Positions 38,554-46,404 of a stretch of DNA of 64,000 nt are shown here, in pieces. A model generated the notes under the pieces. It did no database searches. It was given only the letters and a program-made list of their open reading frames with translations, and was not told the origin of the DNA. The stretch is from contig NZ_AP018290.1 of NCBI RefSeq assembly GCF_002368415.1, positions 2,049,470 through 2,113,469 on the forward strand, given 5' to 3'. This stretch comes from Calothrix sp. NIES-4105 (GTDB lineage Bacteria; Cyanobacteriota; Cyanobacteriia; Cyanobacteriales; Nostocaceae). Every line of letters starts with the position of its first letter. The stretch's first letter is position 1. The position numbers and the translations under genes were made by a program.

Positions 38554-39327
38554 TCAAAGAAGAGCGTTCAACAAGTTGGCGCCTTGAAATGATGTTACAC
38601 CTGTAGTACGAATTTCTTTGACTACTTGTTGTAAACACAACATTGTTAGTGCAGTTACACTCAGGGTGATAACGAGCAAAATAGTTCCGATAAGAATATT
38701 TTGAGTACTTAAATATGTAAACGCTAAACTACTCAGTAAAAAAGCAAACCCATAATTTGCAATACAACCTGCAACTGTAACTGCAACTCGTACAAACCCG
38801 GTTCTAAATTTAAAGCACACAAATGCCATAACCAACGACGCTATAACTGCCGATATTACAGCAATTTGTGGATTATTATTTTGTGTACTCCCACCGTAAT
38901 AAAACCCAAGTAATGCTCCTGAACTGGCGCCGGATATTACTGTAACAAAACGTTGTAAAATCGAATTTGATTTAATAATACTCCTTAAACTTGTGGAGAG
39001 TCCAGAGATAGCCAAGCTGATAAATAAAGAAACACTGTATGACCATGCAGGCTCTTCAGGTGTGCGTCCAAGTACACCAAAAGACATTTGACTAACTGCT
39101 GGAAAAGTAATAATTGTCACCACAAATGCCGTTATTACCAAACTAATCAAAACTCTAGGCACTTGACCAATTTTAGCTTGTGTGAAATTTGCATTATCTA
39201 ACTGCGCGTAACTAAAATCACAACCGCGAATATCTGCACCGCTAAAGTTGGCGCCATTTAAATCAAGTCCTTTAAATGATCGATTTTGCAAATTTTGATT
39301 TGAAAAGTTAAGGTGGGAAGAATCCAT
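38554..39327 (-). CDS. Pentapeptide-repeat membrane protein
   Basis: 257 residues. The first ~55 are pentapeptide repeats (NRSFKGLDLNGANFSGADIR), followed by five to six hydrophobic segments (LISLVITAFVVTIITF, ISAVIASLVMAFVCF and others). A short C-terminal pentapeptide-like piece (SFQGANLLNALL) closes it. The mixture of a short beta-helix with a polytopic membrane domain recurs in cyanobacteria; function is unknown. It starts 25 bases from the divergent glycosidase gene at 39353, so the promoters overlap. Confidence 0.8.
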   Translation of the reverse strand: MDSSHLNFSNQNLQNRSFKGLDLNGANFSGADIRGCDFSYAQLDNANFTQAKIGQVPRVLISLVITAFVVTIITFPAVSQMSFGVLGRTPEEPAWSYSVSLFISLAISGLSTSLRSIIKSNSILQRFVTVISGASSGALLGFYYGGSTQNNNPQIAVISAVIASLVMAFVCFKFRTGFVRVAVTVAGCIANYGFAFLLSSLAFTYLSTQNILIGTILLVITLSVTALTMLCLQQVVKEIRTTGVTSFQGANLLNALL

Positions 39328-39352
39328 ATTTGATTTTTTAATAAAACCAGCG

Positions 39353-40279
39353 ATGCAGTATCGAGTAAAAATTAGTAAGCAAAATATTGCCTTGATAGTA
39401 GGAACGATTATACTCGGTTTTCCATTAATGCTATATGGCTGGTTACATTTTTCACGTCCACCTCGTACAGCAGAACAACGCGAACTATTCCAAGGGATTA
39501 TTTATCAGCGTCGAAGCGTGCGTTCACCACGTCCTGTGTTAATACATATCATCACCATCGACCTAACGGCGCCTGGAGTCAAACCATTTACAACTCCCGG
39601 TATAACAAAACCAACGACAGATGAAGCAGAAACTCAAGCTAAAACTGTGCCTGAATTTGTCAACGAGTTTAAATTACAGTTAGCTATCAATGGTAGTTAC
39701 TTTCATCCTTTCCGTGAAGTTACACCTTGGGATTATTACCCGCGTACTAACGATAGAGTAAATGTATTAGGACAACTCATATCAAATAGTAATATCTATT
39801 CGCCTGTAGAATCTAAATGGAACGTGCTGTGTTTTGGGGCAAACAACCAAGCTCAAATTCCGGGTGGTGAAGAATGTCCTTACGGTACAGTTTATGGAAT
39901 AGCAGGTGCCGAAATTTTGGTACTACGCGGTAAAATTCAAAACAAAAGTGACTCAGATACAGATAAAGCATACCCGCGCGTTGCCGCAGCAATTGATAAA
40001 GAAGGCAAAAAGCTGTGGCTAGTTTTAGCAGATGGCAAGCAACCTTTATATAGTGAAGGACTTACCATAACTGAATTAACCAAGTTTATTACAGAATTAG
40101 GCGCCCATACAGCACTTAACCTTGATGGAGGAGGTTCAACAACACTTGCTGTTGCTACACAAGCTGGCGCCAAACTTCTTAACGCACCGAGTCATACAAA
40201 ACTGCCAATGGTTGCTCGTCCAGTCGCTAACCACCTTGGATTTTATGCCAACCCCGTAAAAAATATTGAAGTACCGTAG
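39353..40279 (+). CDS. Phosphodiester glycosidase (NAGPA) family protein
   Basis: 308 residues with an N-terminal membrane anchor or signal (IALIVGTIILGFPLMLYGWL). The catalytic-fold landmarks of the NAGPA family are present: LAINGSYFHPF (about 111-121) and the C-terminal HTALNLDGGGSTTLAVA (about 246-262). By family it would cleave a phosphodiester-linked or amide-linked sugar outside the cytoplasm; the natural substrate in cyanobacteria is not known. It ends exactly at a 14-bp perfect hairpin that serves as terminator. Confidence 0.85.
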   Translation: MQYRVKISKQNIALIVGTIILGFPLMLYGWLHFSRPPRTAEQRELFQGIIYQRRSVRSPRPVLIHIITIDLTAPGVKPFTTPGITKPTTDEAETQAKTVPEFVNEFKLQLAINGSYFHPFREVTPWDYYPRTNDRVNVLGQLISNSNIYSPVESKWNVLCFGANNQAQIPGGEECPYGTVYGIAGAEILVLRGKIQNKSDSDTDKAYPRVAAAIDKEGKKLWLVLADGKQPLYSEGLTITELTKFITELGAHTALNLDGGGSTTLAVATQAGAKLLNAPSHTKLPMVARPVANHLGFYANPVKNIEVP

Positions 40280-40340
40280 GGTGCGTGACAGCATCAACAA
40301 GCCGCACTACATACGAAACATTAAACTGCTGTCACGCACC
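40280..40340 (+). terminator. GGTGCGTGACAGCA hairpin
   Basis: GGTGCGTGACAGCA (40280-40293) pairs perfectly with TGCTGTCACGCACC (40327-40340), directly after the glycosidase stop. Resembles dispersed GTGCGTGACAGC repeats known in cyanobacteria. Confidence 0.75.
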
Positions 40341-40407
40341 ATCCCATTTATTTTAACGAAAGCGCCAATCCTCCAATGAATTATTACACAAACGAACAAA
40401 CGCGCGT

Positions 40408-40821
40408 TCAACGTTCAGCACTAAGCATCTGTGACAATTCAGCGTGCATCAAAGCAATATTAGGGTCGCGTTGAATAGCATGGAAGTAACGCTGCTCCAA
40501 AGGTGTACCCTCATTATTAGGTTGAAGCAACGTCCGCGCTTGTTCCAGTAACTCCGTCGGTTGTTCAATAGCTACAGGTTGTTTTGAGAACAACACTTCG
40601 TCCATTCGGACGATTAGCTGCGAAATCCCATGTAGCCAATTGAACCACTCGTGGTTTATAACTAGTCCTAGAAACTCATTACTCGACTGGATATGACCGT
40701 ATATTTGCTCATATAAGGTACGTTCCGAATCAAGAAGTGCTTTGTGCAGACGCAGCAGCAAGCGACGTACTTCCCGCAAGCGTTGAATTGCAAAATCGAG
40801 GGTTTGATTACTTGAAGACAT
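40408..40821 (-). CDS. Conserved-looking helical protein, function unknown
   Basis: 137 residues, soluble and all-helical in appearance (FAIQRLREVRRLLLRLHKAL, LIVRMDEVLF, LLEQARTLL). No membrane segment, Cys or catalytic motif. Not recognised as a named family, but regular composition and a clean start support a real gene. Convergent with the glycosidase; upstream of it begins the stress island. Confidence 0.65.
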   Translation of the reverse strand: MSSSNQTLDFAIQRLREVRRLLLRLHKALLDSERTLYEQIYGHIQSSNEFLGLVINHEWFNWLHGISQLIVRMDEVLFSKQPVAIEQPTELLEQARTLLQPNNEGTPLEQRYFHAIQRDPNIALMHAELSQMLSAER

Positions 40822-40924
40822 CGAATCTGAATGATTTAAACACTATAAATGATTCTGTCACATCTTGACTGTAGTATAATTGTATTTAGTATAATGAATA
40901 TCTAAATCCCCAACATGAGTAAGG

Positions 40925-41167
40925 TTGATGTTAAGTTTTCCTCTTATGCGAGCCATACAGTCAAGTCTAGGTAAAAATCTTTGGAACCTCAGCAAAGAAG
41001 AAAGTATTCGCGTCTTAGTACAAGATATTGGCGGAACGATAGTTGTTGCATTTAGCACAGATAGTTCAAGAGTCGCAAGCATTGCTATTAAAGAATTACA
41101 CTTAATATACTTAAAAAAAATAATGTTAATATATATACCTAATCAGGAATTATTTACTAAAAGTTAA
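40925..41167 (+). CDS. Doubtful small ORF
   Basis: 80 codons; inner part VLVQDIGGTIVVAFSTDSSR looks strand-like, but the ends are ordinary AT-rich sequence. A minus-strand ORF overlaps it. The better start may be the inner ATG giving MRAIQSSLG. No family recognised; it could be chance or a remnant. Confidence 0.25.
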   Translation: MMLSFPLMRAIQSSLGKNLWNLSKEESIRVLVQDIGGTIVVAFSTDSSRVASIAIKELHLIYLKKIMLIYIPNQELFTKS

Positions 41168-41241
41168 ATTTGGCGCGCGAGTAGCAATGTTGCAAGTAAA
41201 AAGCTTTGTAGCGCTTCACTCCGATTTATATGGCAATAATT

Positions 41242-41258
41242 TGAGGAACCTGTGAGGA
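41242..41258 (-). promoter_or_regulatory. TCCTCA-N5-TCCTCA direct repeat, site 1
   Basis: Minus-strand TCCTCACAGGTTCCTCA. Both hexamers are exact, 11 bases apart, 170 bases before the CBS-CP12 gene. Confidence 0.65.
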
Positions 41259-41337
41259 CAGTTAATTATGTACACAGAAATTAAAGTATAAATTGATACA
41301 TAAAATTCAAATTTCACTTTGGTTTAAAAAAATCATC

Positions 41338-41354
41338 CTCACAAAATCCTCAAC
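41338..41354 (+). promoter_or_regulatory. TCCTCA-N5-TCCTCA direct repeat, site 2
   Basis: Plus-strand TCCTCACAAAATCCTCA, 73 bases before the CBS-CP12 ATG; a TATAAC lies about 15 bases downstream as a possible -10. The position suits an activator of the OmpR type. Confidence 0.75.
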
Positions 41355-41426
41355 TTATTTTCATATAACGAAGAATATAAGGGAATTAAAACCCGTGGGT
41401 AAATACCATAAATTGGGGGTATTTAT

Positions 41427-42053
41427 ATGTTAAGAGCAGCAGATATCATGACACATGATGTTGCCACAGTACGCAGTTCAGCAACAGTAAGTGAAGCTGT
41501 AAAATTGATGAAAGCGCGTGATTGGAGAGCGTTAATCGTAGAACGCCGTCATCCTCAAGATGCATATGGAATTATCACCAATTCGGATATTATTAGTAAG
41601 GTAGTAGCCTATGGTAAAAACCCTTCTAAAGTACGGGTTTATGAAATTATGACAAAGCCATGTATTACTGTCAATCCTGACTTAGGGGTAGAATATGTAG
41701 CTCGTTTATTTGCAGATAATCATTTGTTGCAAGCGCCTGTTATTCAGGGAGAATTAATCGGCATAGTGTCGGCTTCTGATATTATTTGTAAAAGCGAGTT
41801 TGTAGAGCTACCTCGGACAGTTGTACTGGAACAAGAGCTACAAGAAGCAATTAAAAAATCTCGTGAAATTTGTGCAAAGACTTCTCCACGCTCAGAGCAA
41901 TGTGCTGTGGCTTGGGATGTGGTTGATGAGCTTCAAGCCGAAATTGCCTATCAAGAAGCAAAACAAATTCAGAAAACAGCGTTTGAAGAATTTTGTGAGG
42001 AGTTTCCAGAAGTCTACAGAGGAAGGCAGTTCGATAATTGGTGTTGTGGTTGA
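41427..42053 (+). CDS. CBS-domain pair fused to a CP12-like domain
   Basis: 208 residues. Residues 5-125 are two CBS motifs (AADIMTHDVATVRSSATVSE; VYEIMTKPCITVNPDLGVEY) that normally bind adenine nucleotides. After a short linker, residues 135-208 are CP12-like: REICAKTSPRSEQC with the first Cys pair, AWDVVDELQAEIAYQE matching the core AWD-VEEL motif, and a second pair spread as FCEEFPEVYRGRQFDNWC. CP12 links GAPDH and phosphoribulokinase under oxidising or dark conditions; CBS-CP12 fusions are known in cyanobacteria. Nucleotide sensing joined to redox-linked control of the Calvin cycle is inferred. It leads a probable operon with USP and the peptidoglycan-binding gene. Confidence 0.85.
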   Translation: MLRAADIMTHDVATVRSSATVSEAVKLMKARDWRALIVERRHPQDAYGIITNSDIISKVVAYGKNPSKVRVYEIMTKPCITVNPDLGVEYVARLFADNHLLQAPVIQGELIGIVSASDIICKSEFVELPRTVVLEQELQEAIKKSREICAKTSPRSEQCAVAWDVVDELQAEIAYQEAKQIQKTAFEEFCEEFPEVYRGRQFDNWCCG

Positions 42054-42132
42054 TAGTGTTCAAAACATGTAGAAATAATCTTGGCATTCTGAAACCTAGT
42101 AATATTTTGATTAAACTCTGAGGAATAATATT

Positions 42133-42666
42133 ATGTCTAACATGTTTGATAAAATTTTGGTTGCAGTTGATAGTCATACTTGCCAGCCAGTTGTCAATAA
42201 AGCTTTATCACTAGTACAGTTGACTAATGCGAATTTAATGTTGGTCAACGTAATATCACCATTCGATGAACAACATCCTTATCCAATATATGTTTATCCT
42301 AATACGGCTGTTCCAACTTTGTATGGACAAGTTGTGAAGGAGTACATTCAGGAATCGGAAAAACTTAAACAAGATAAAATTAAGCTTTTAACGGAACTTT
42401 GCCAGCAAGCAATAGACTTGGGTATAAATGCAGAATTTAAAATTTTATTTGGCGACCCAAGCCGAGTTATTTGCGAAATAGCTCAAACTTGGAATGCTGA
42501 TTTAATTATTATCGGTCGTCGCGGTCGAACTGGATTAAGTGAGTTATTTTTGGGCAGTGTTAGTAATTATGTTTTGCATCATGCTCCTTGCTCTGTTCTA
42601 ACAGTACAACAATCAATTAAAGCCAATAGTCAAGAAACGCAAAAAGTACAAATTTCCTCTATTTAA
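42133..42666 (+). CDS. Universal stress protein (UspA family)
   Basis: 177 residues. Begins FDKILVAVDSH; the ATP-binding signature is present near the C-terminus as IIGRRGRTGLSELFLGSVS, matching G-2X-G-9X-G(S/T). An ATP-binding, usually dimeric cytosolic stress protein. Gap of 79 bases from CBS-CP12 and a TGAGGAATAATATT leader act as its own RBS region. Co-location with CBS, nitroreductase, Hsp20 and PEP synthase resembles dormancy/hypoxia gene sets. Confidence 0.92.
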   Translation: MSNMFDKILVAVDSHTCQPVVNKALSLVQLTNANLMLVNVISPFDEQHPYPIYVYPNTAVPTLYGQVVKEYIQESEKLKQDKIKLLTELCQQAIDLGINAEFKILFGDPSRVICEIAQTWNADLIIIGRRGRTGLSELFLGSVSNYVLHHAPCSVLTVQQSIKANSQETQKVQISSI

Positions 42667-42783
42667 TGTTACTAGATAATGACAAGTTAATGGTAGAAAA
42701 GGTTTGGGTTTCTATCATTTCCAAAACGTCATATAAACAGGCAAATTAATACATATTAGAAGGTATGAGAAGGAGGGTAAACT

Positions 42784-43056
42784 ATGCCAGTTCAAACTCA
42801 ATTAGTAAATGTGGTTAGTACTACTGATATGCCAGTTTTAGAACTAGGTAATCGTGGAAATGCTGTAACATTTTTGCAATTGTTACTTGTTGCTTATGGA
42901 TTTTTGACTCGCGATTTTATTAGTGATGAATTTAACGGCAGAACAGAGCTATCAGTCAAAAATTTTCAAACTGTTTATCGTTTATATGTAGATGGTATTG
43001 TTGGAAAACAAACATGGCAAAAGCTAGCAGAGGTCGCAGCCCAACCCCATGATTAA
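42784..43056 (+). CDS. Peptidoglycan-binding domain protein (PG_binding_1)
   Basis: 90 residues, nearly all one domain: LELGNRGNAVTFLQLLLVAY, then FNGRTELSVKNFQTVYRLYV and DGIVGKQTWQKL, the three-helix PG_binding_1 pattern. No signal peptide, so how it reaches the wall is unclear. The start is secured by a strong SD (GAAGGAGGGTAAACT). Third gene after CBS-CP12 and USP. Confidence 0.85.
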   Translation: MPVQTQLVNVVSTTDMPVLELGNRGNAVTFLQLLLVAYGFLTRDFISDEFNGRTELSVKNFQTVYRLYVDGIVGKQTWQKLAEVAAQPHD

Positions 43057-43412
43057 ATTAGAAGATAAAATCCTTACTTGTCGCAACATTTGATCAGGTT
43101 ATGATGAAAGCTAATATTAATCAGAGCCAAGGTATAATTTTCCTAATAAGCATTATTGTTTGGCTTGTGTTTATTGTCGCCGAGAGCCTGAATGGTACTG
43201 TTCGTAATCTGTTGCTTTTACCATAGTTGGGCAACTTTTGGGCACATCAAATTTCTTCAAGCTGAACAATTACCTCAAGTGTTAGCTATTACTGATAAAC
43301 TGAGGCAGGTTCAGCTTGAATGCGATCAGAGATACCTCAATTCCGTTCCTCTTTTGTAAAGCAACATAAACTCAAGTTAAGAAAAATTGCGATTAATTCA
43401 TAATGTTTATAT
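43057..43412. other. Region with decayed coding traces
   Basis: Two short pieces in different frames hint at a broken gene. One frame gives CLACVYCRREPEWYCS before a stop; another gives a 55-codon ORF at 43192-43359 with FGHIKFLQAEQLPQVLAITD. Neither piece matches a family I know. Treat as possible remnant. Confidence 0.35.
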
Positions 43413-43429
43413 TCCTCACAACATCCTCA
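43413..43429 (+). promoter_or_regulatory. TCCTCA-N5-TCCTCA direct repeat, site 3
   Basis: Plus-strand TCCTCACAACATCCTCA, both hexamers exact, 90 bases before the Cys-rich small gene at 43519. Confidence 0.75.
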
Positions 43430-43518
43430 TATTAAAAAAGTATTGTGAAACTATACGAATTAGGAAGTACTTTAAAAAACTTATAATTTGTATGGTTGTG
43501 ATAATTGCAATTTTTACT

Positions 43519-43665
43519 ATGAATAATTGTCTTTGCTGTTCTGATATATTACTAAAACACATTCGCAAAAATGAAATTTACTGGTTTTGCCGTAGTTGCT
43601 GGCAAAGTATGCCTGTAAGGAATGAAGCAAAATACTTCACATTAAAAGTTAAACTTGGAGTTTAG
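43519..43665 (+). CDS. Small Cys-rich (zinc-ribbon-like) protein
   Basis: 48 residues from ATG 43519. CLCCSDILLKHIRKNEIYWF and then CRSCWQ give two Cys pairs separated by about 20 residues, the layout of a zinc ribbon. I recall similar small cyanobacterial proteins with C-x-C-C, an LRHIR-type stretch, YWFC and WQ-MP. The longer ORF that begins at 43387 would add an unlikely hydrophobic N-terminus and would include the regulatory repeat, so the inner ATG is preferred. Confidence 0.6.
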   Translation: MNNCLCCSDILLKHIRKNEIYWFCRSCWQSMPVRNEAKYFTLKVKLGV

Positions 43666-43697
43666 ACTAGTCTTGATTTCCGTTCCAACTTTTGAAA

Positions 43698-43751
43698 CAA
43701 CAAAATCTTAATAAACACTCTTTAGATTGTCTTTGACATTTTTGTAAATTA
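43698..43751 (+). repeat. CAACAAAATCTTAATAAACA repeat, copy 1
   Basis: CAACAAAATCTTAATAAACA plus about 30 further bases (TTTAGATTGTCTTTGAC, TTTTTGTAAATT) recur at 61755-61806, where the copy joins two gene remnants. Function unknown; it may be a promoter region or a recombination footprint. Confidence 0.65.
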
Positions 43752-43777
43752 ACAAGACTTTTATTTGCAGCATTCAA

Positions 43778-43809
43778 ATTCCCGACACATAAGACCGCGC
43801 GTCGGGAAT
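43778..43809. terminator. ATTCCCGAC / GTCGGGAAT hairpin
   Basis: A 9-bp perfect stem just past the nitroreductase stop (minus strand). It is related to the hairpin at 15793-15821. Confidence 0.5.
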
Positions 43810-43817
43810 CTAGTTTT

Positions 43818-44849
43818 TTAATTGACAACTTCATCAACTGTTCGTCTTGGCGTTGGCTTCACTTCCATACCGAATCCCAAACGCAGTACAATTTGTGGAT
43901 AGCCTTTATCACTGAGAAGCTTGCTTAATTGGCTTCTTAATTCTGGTACTTGAATTGGTTGATTCAGGAAAGACGCAAATAGCTTAATTACTTGTGTCCT
44001 TAATAACACCCGTTGTAATGCTTGTCCAACGCCTAACCAATCAGCAGGTTTATCAAATTTAGTGCTTAATATTACAATTGCTGGTGAGCTTTGTAGAAGT
44101 TTGCGGCTACGTTCTGCGACTGACTGACCCATATCAAGAGTTCGCAAGACAAGAGCAAATAAGGGCGTAGCAAATTCCCAGTGTTCATCTATACCATGAG
44201 TATAAATTGGTAGACCATCATGACTTTTACTAGTACTAGGACGTACCCAAGTAGCTAGTTCGTTGCGAAAATTTGGGTCTGCCATCTGCAAGTGGTCGCC
44301 TTGTGCTATTAATTCCGCAATATTCGCGCGCGCGATGTCACCTTTAATAACTTGTAAAATGGCGCCTTCAGAGATAGCATCTTTTTGCAACGACTTAAGT
44401 AGGCTTTCTGGAACATCCCAATCTTGATAATCGTGTCTATTTGTATGTCTTTTTTGAATGGCTTGGAAAAGTAACTTTTCGTCTGTAGCTTCTTTAATGG
44501 GGTCGCCCAATTCAATAGTAGCTAGCAAATCTGGATTTGTAGAGTCAGGAAAAATCTTTATTTTACCTGCATAGCTAAAGTGATGCAAGGCAATACGCAA
44601 GTTAAACAGTGCTGCACCGCAACTGATAATTAATTCTCGACCATCAGGGTCTGCAATGGGTAAACTACGACTGCGGTCAGCATAAAGGTATACTACATTT
44701 GAATCAATTTTGAACCGCCACGGCTGAGTATTGTGGCTGGAAGGCGCCAAGATTGCGTAGTTTAGGACAAACTTGAGTTTCTCCTCTGGTGTTCCAGTGG
44801 TAGGAAATTGACTGTCTTGGACATTCCAAATATCGGTTTTCAGAAACAT
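43818..44849 (-). CDS. Acg-type nitroreductase-like FMN protein
   Basis: 343 residues, long for a nitroreductase because the Acg group carries two related halves. NYAILAPSSHNTQPWRF (about 30-46) is the clear signature, followed by ADRSRSLPIADPDGRELIIS. A central KRHTNRHDY and the C-terminal LRLGFG complete the pattern. In Mycobacterium tuberculosis Acg (Rv2032) is in the DosR dormancy regulon; here the gene has the TCCTCA direct repeat 147 bases upstream. It probably stores or binds FMN, and catalytic activity is uncertain. Confidence 0.85.
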   Translation of the reverse strand: MFLKTDIWNVQDSQFPTTGTPEEKLKFVLNYAILAPSSHNTQPWRFKIDSNVVYLYADRSRSLPIADPDGRELIISCGAALFNLRIALHHFSYAGKIKIFPDSTNPDLLATIELGDPIKEATDEKLLFQAIQKRHTNRHDYQDWDVPESLLKSLQKDAISEGAILQVIKGDIARANIAELIAQGDHLQMADPNFRNELATWVRPSTSKSHDGLPIYTHGIDEHWEFATPLFALVLRTLDMGQSVAERSRKLLQSSPAIVILSTKFDKPADWLGVGQALQRVLLRTQVIKLFASFLNQPIQVPELRSQLSKLLSDKGYPQIVLRLGFGMEVKPTPRRTVDEVVN

Positions 44850-44995
44850 TTGTTCTTGCCTCCATTATTAATTTCTATAATATTAAGCAGAGTTGGTTTG
44901 TACTTATTACATTTCTTTAATGTTGGCTTTAATGGGTAAAGCTAGCATCAGGAAAGTATAAAGCACCTCACAATTCTGTTTATACGCAAATCATT

Positions 44996-45012
44996 TGAGG
45001 AACTTGTGAGGA
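44996..45012 (-). promoter_or_regulatory. TCCTCA-N5-TCCTCA direct repeat, site 4
   Basis: Minus-strand TCCTCACAAGTTCCTCA, oriented toward the nitroreductase gene, with TATAAA about 11 bases further on as a possible -10. It also lies 275 bases upstream of the divergent solute-binding gene. Confidence 0.75.
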
Positions 45013-45286
45013 TTGCCACGGGCAACTTTAATTAAGCATGTCTATTAATTAATATGGGGCAGGTATCTTGCCCGTAAAAACTATTAATGATTATGCGCTT
45101 CAAATTCTTGCTTATACGAATTTTTACGGATAACGGGATGACTGTTAAATTACCTGCGTAACTGTTTGGAGGGCGCGATTTGGTCTAAGGCTGACAAATT
45201 GTATCATTTTGCAATATACGTGACGAATAAAAATGCGGTATTTTAATGCATTATCAATAAAAATAATCCTTGGAGCAGAATATAAT

Positions 45287-46222
45287 ATGTCATTAAATTG
45301 GCAGATACATAAAAATAAATCATTTTTGTTAGGCGCCGTCGCAGTCTTAATGGCTAGCGGTACTGTTGTAACGTGTCCAGCACATGCAGAAACAGTCATG
45401 CAAAAAGTTAAACGCACTCTCGTATTAACAGCTGGTACCAGTAAAGACGCAATTCCCTTTGCTTATGTTGATAGTAAAGGGCAATCCGTGGGTTACTCGA
45501 TAGACATGCTGGTAATGATTAAGGAACAATTGGAAAAACAGCTTGGTAAGAAAATTCAACTCAAATTAGTTCAACTTTCACCGCGACAGCGAATTCCCCA
45601 AATACAAGCGCGCAAAGTCGATATCGTATGCGATGCAAGTAGCTTTACTTGGGAACGTGACAAGCTAGTTGATTTTTCGGTAAGTTATGCTGTAACAGGT
45701 ACTCAATTACTAGTTAAGAAAGATAGTACATTAGGTACACCCGAATCATTATTAGGCAAACGGGTTGGAGTGTTGCCGCAAACCACAAACGAACAGGTAA
45801 TTCGTAAAGTGCAACCCAAAGCATTGCTTGTAAATTTCAAAAACCGCGATGAAGCTTACATTGCACTGCAACAAGGGAAAATAGACGCTTTTGCATCGGA
45901 TGGTATTCTGTCTGAAGGGTGGCTACAATTGCAGAAAAATCGTGATGCTTTTAAGATAGTACCCGACCGTCCCTTCTCGCGCGAAGGTGTTGCGTGTATG
46001 GTGCCAGAGAATAATTCGAGATTTTTAAACACTGTAAACTATGCACTAATTAAATTTATGCAAGGAGTAGTGAACGGTAATCCTCGTAATGTAGCAATTT
46101 TTGACCGTTCATTTGGCGCTAAAGGTACTATTTTTATCAATCAAGACTTGCGTGATTTAGCAATAGAGACAATGCAGTTAGTTATAGATTCATATCAAGA
46201 AATTCCAAGCAACGACTTGTAA
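45287..46222 (+). CDS. Periplasmic amino-acid-type solute-binding protein
   Basis: 311 residues from ATG 45287, chosen because TTGGAGCAG precedes it and a signal peptide follows (FLLGAVAVLMASGTVV, cleavage near AHA-ET). The mature part has the SBP_bac_3 pattern: LTAGTSKDAIPFAYVDSKGQ, GYSIDMLVMI, DIVCDASSFTWERDKLVDFS and GKRVGVLPQTTNEQV. By family it binds a polar amino acid for an ABC importer. No permease or ATPase gene is adjacent, so it is an orphan binding protein, possibly a ligand sensor. Confidence 0.85.
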   Translation: MSLNWQIHKNKSFLLGAVAVLMASGTVVTCPAHAETVMQKVKRTLVLTAGTSKDAIPFAYVDSKGQSVGYSIDMLVMIKEQLEKQLGKKIQLKLVQLSPRQRIPQIQARKVDIVCDASSFTWERDKLVDFSVSYAVTGTQLLVKKDSTLGTPESLLGKRVGVLPQTTNEQVIRKVQPKALLVNFKNRDEAYIALQQGKIDAFASDGILSEGWLQLQKNRDAFKIVPDRPFSREGVACMVPENNSRFLNTVNYALIKFMQGVVNGNPRNVAIFDRSFGAKGTIFINQDLRDLAIETMQLVIDSYQEIPSNDL

Positions 46223-46404
46223 GAAGGTGGGAGGGTGAGAGACTGAGAAATAGATATTCCCACACTCCCACGCTCTTTATCCCTATAACATGCTTTCTTC
46301 TAGAACCGTTCATGGAAAGTAAGTTTGATTACATCAAGCTGTTGCGAGCGCGTTAATTTAACTTGGATGCAACGACAGCGGGACTGAAGTCGGGGATATT
46401 GTTT

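Noticed and set aside
42119-42130. TGAGGA before the universal stress protein gene as a further regulon site
   Set aside because: Only a single hexamer and close to the start codon; it is better explained as the ribosome binding region.
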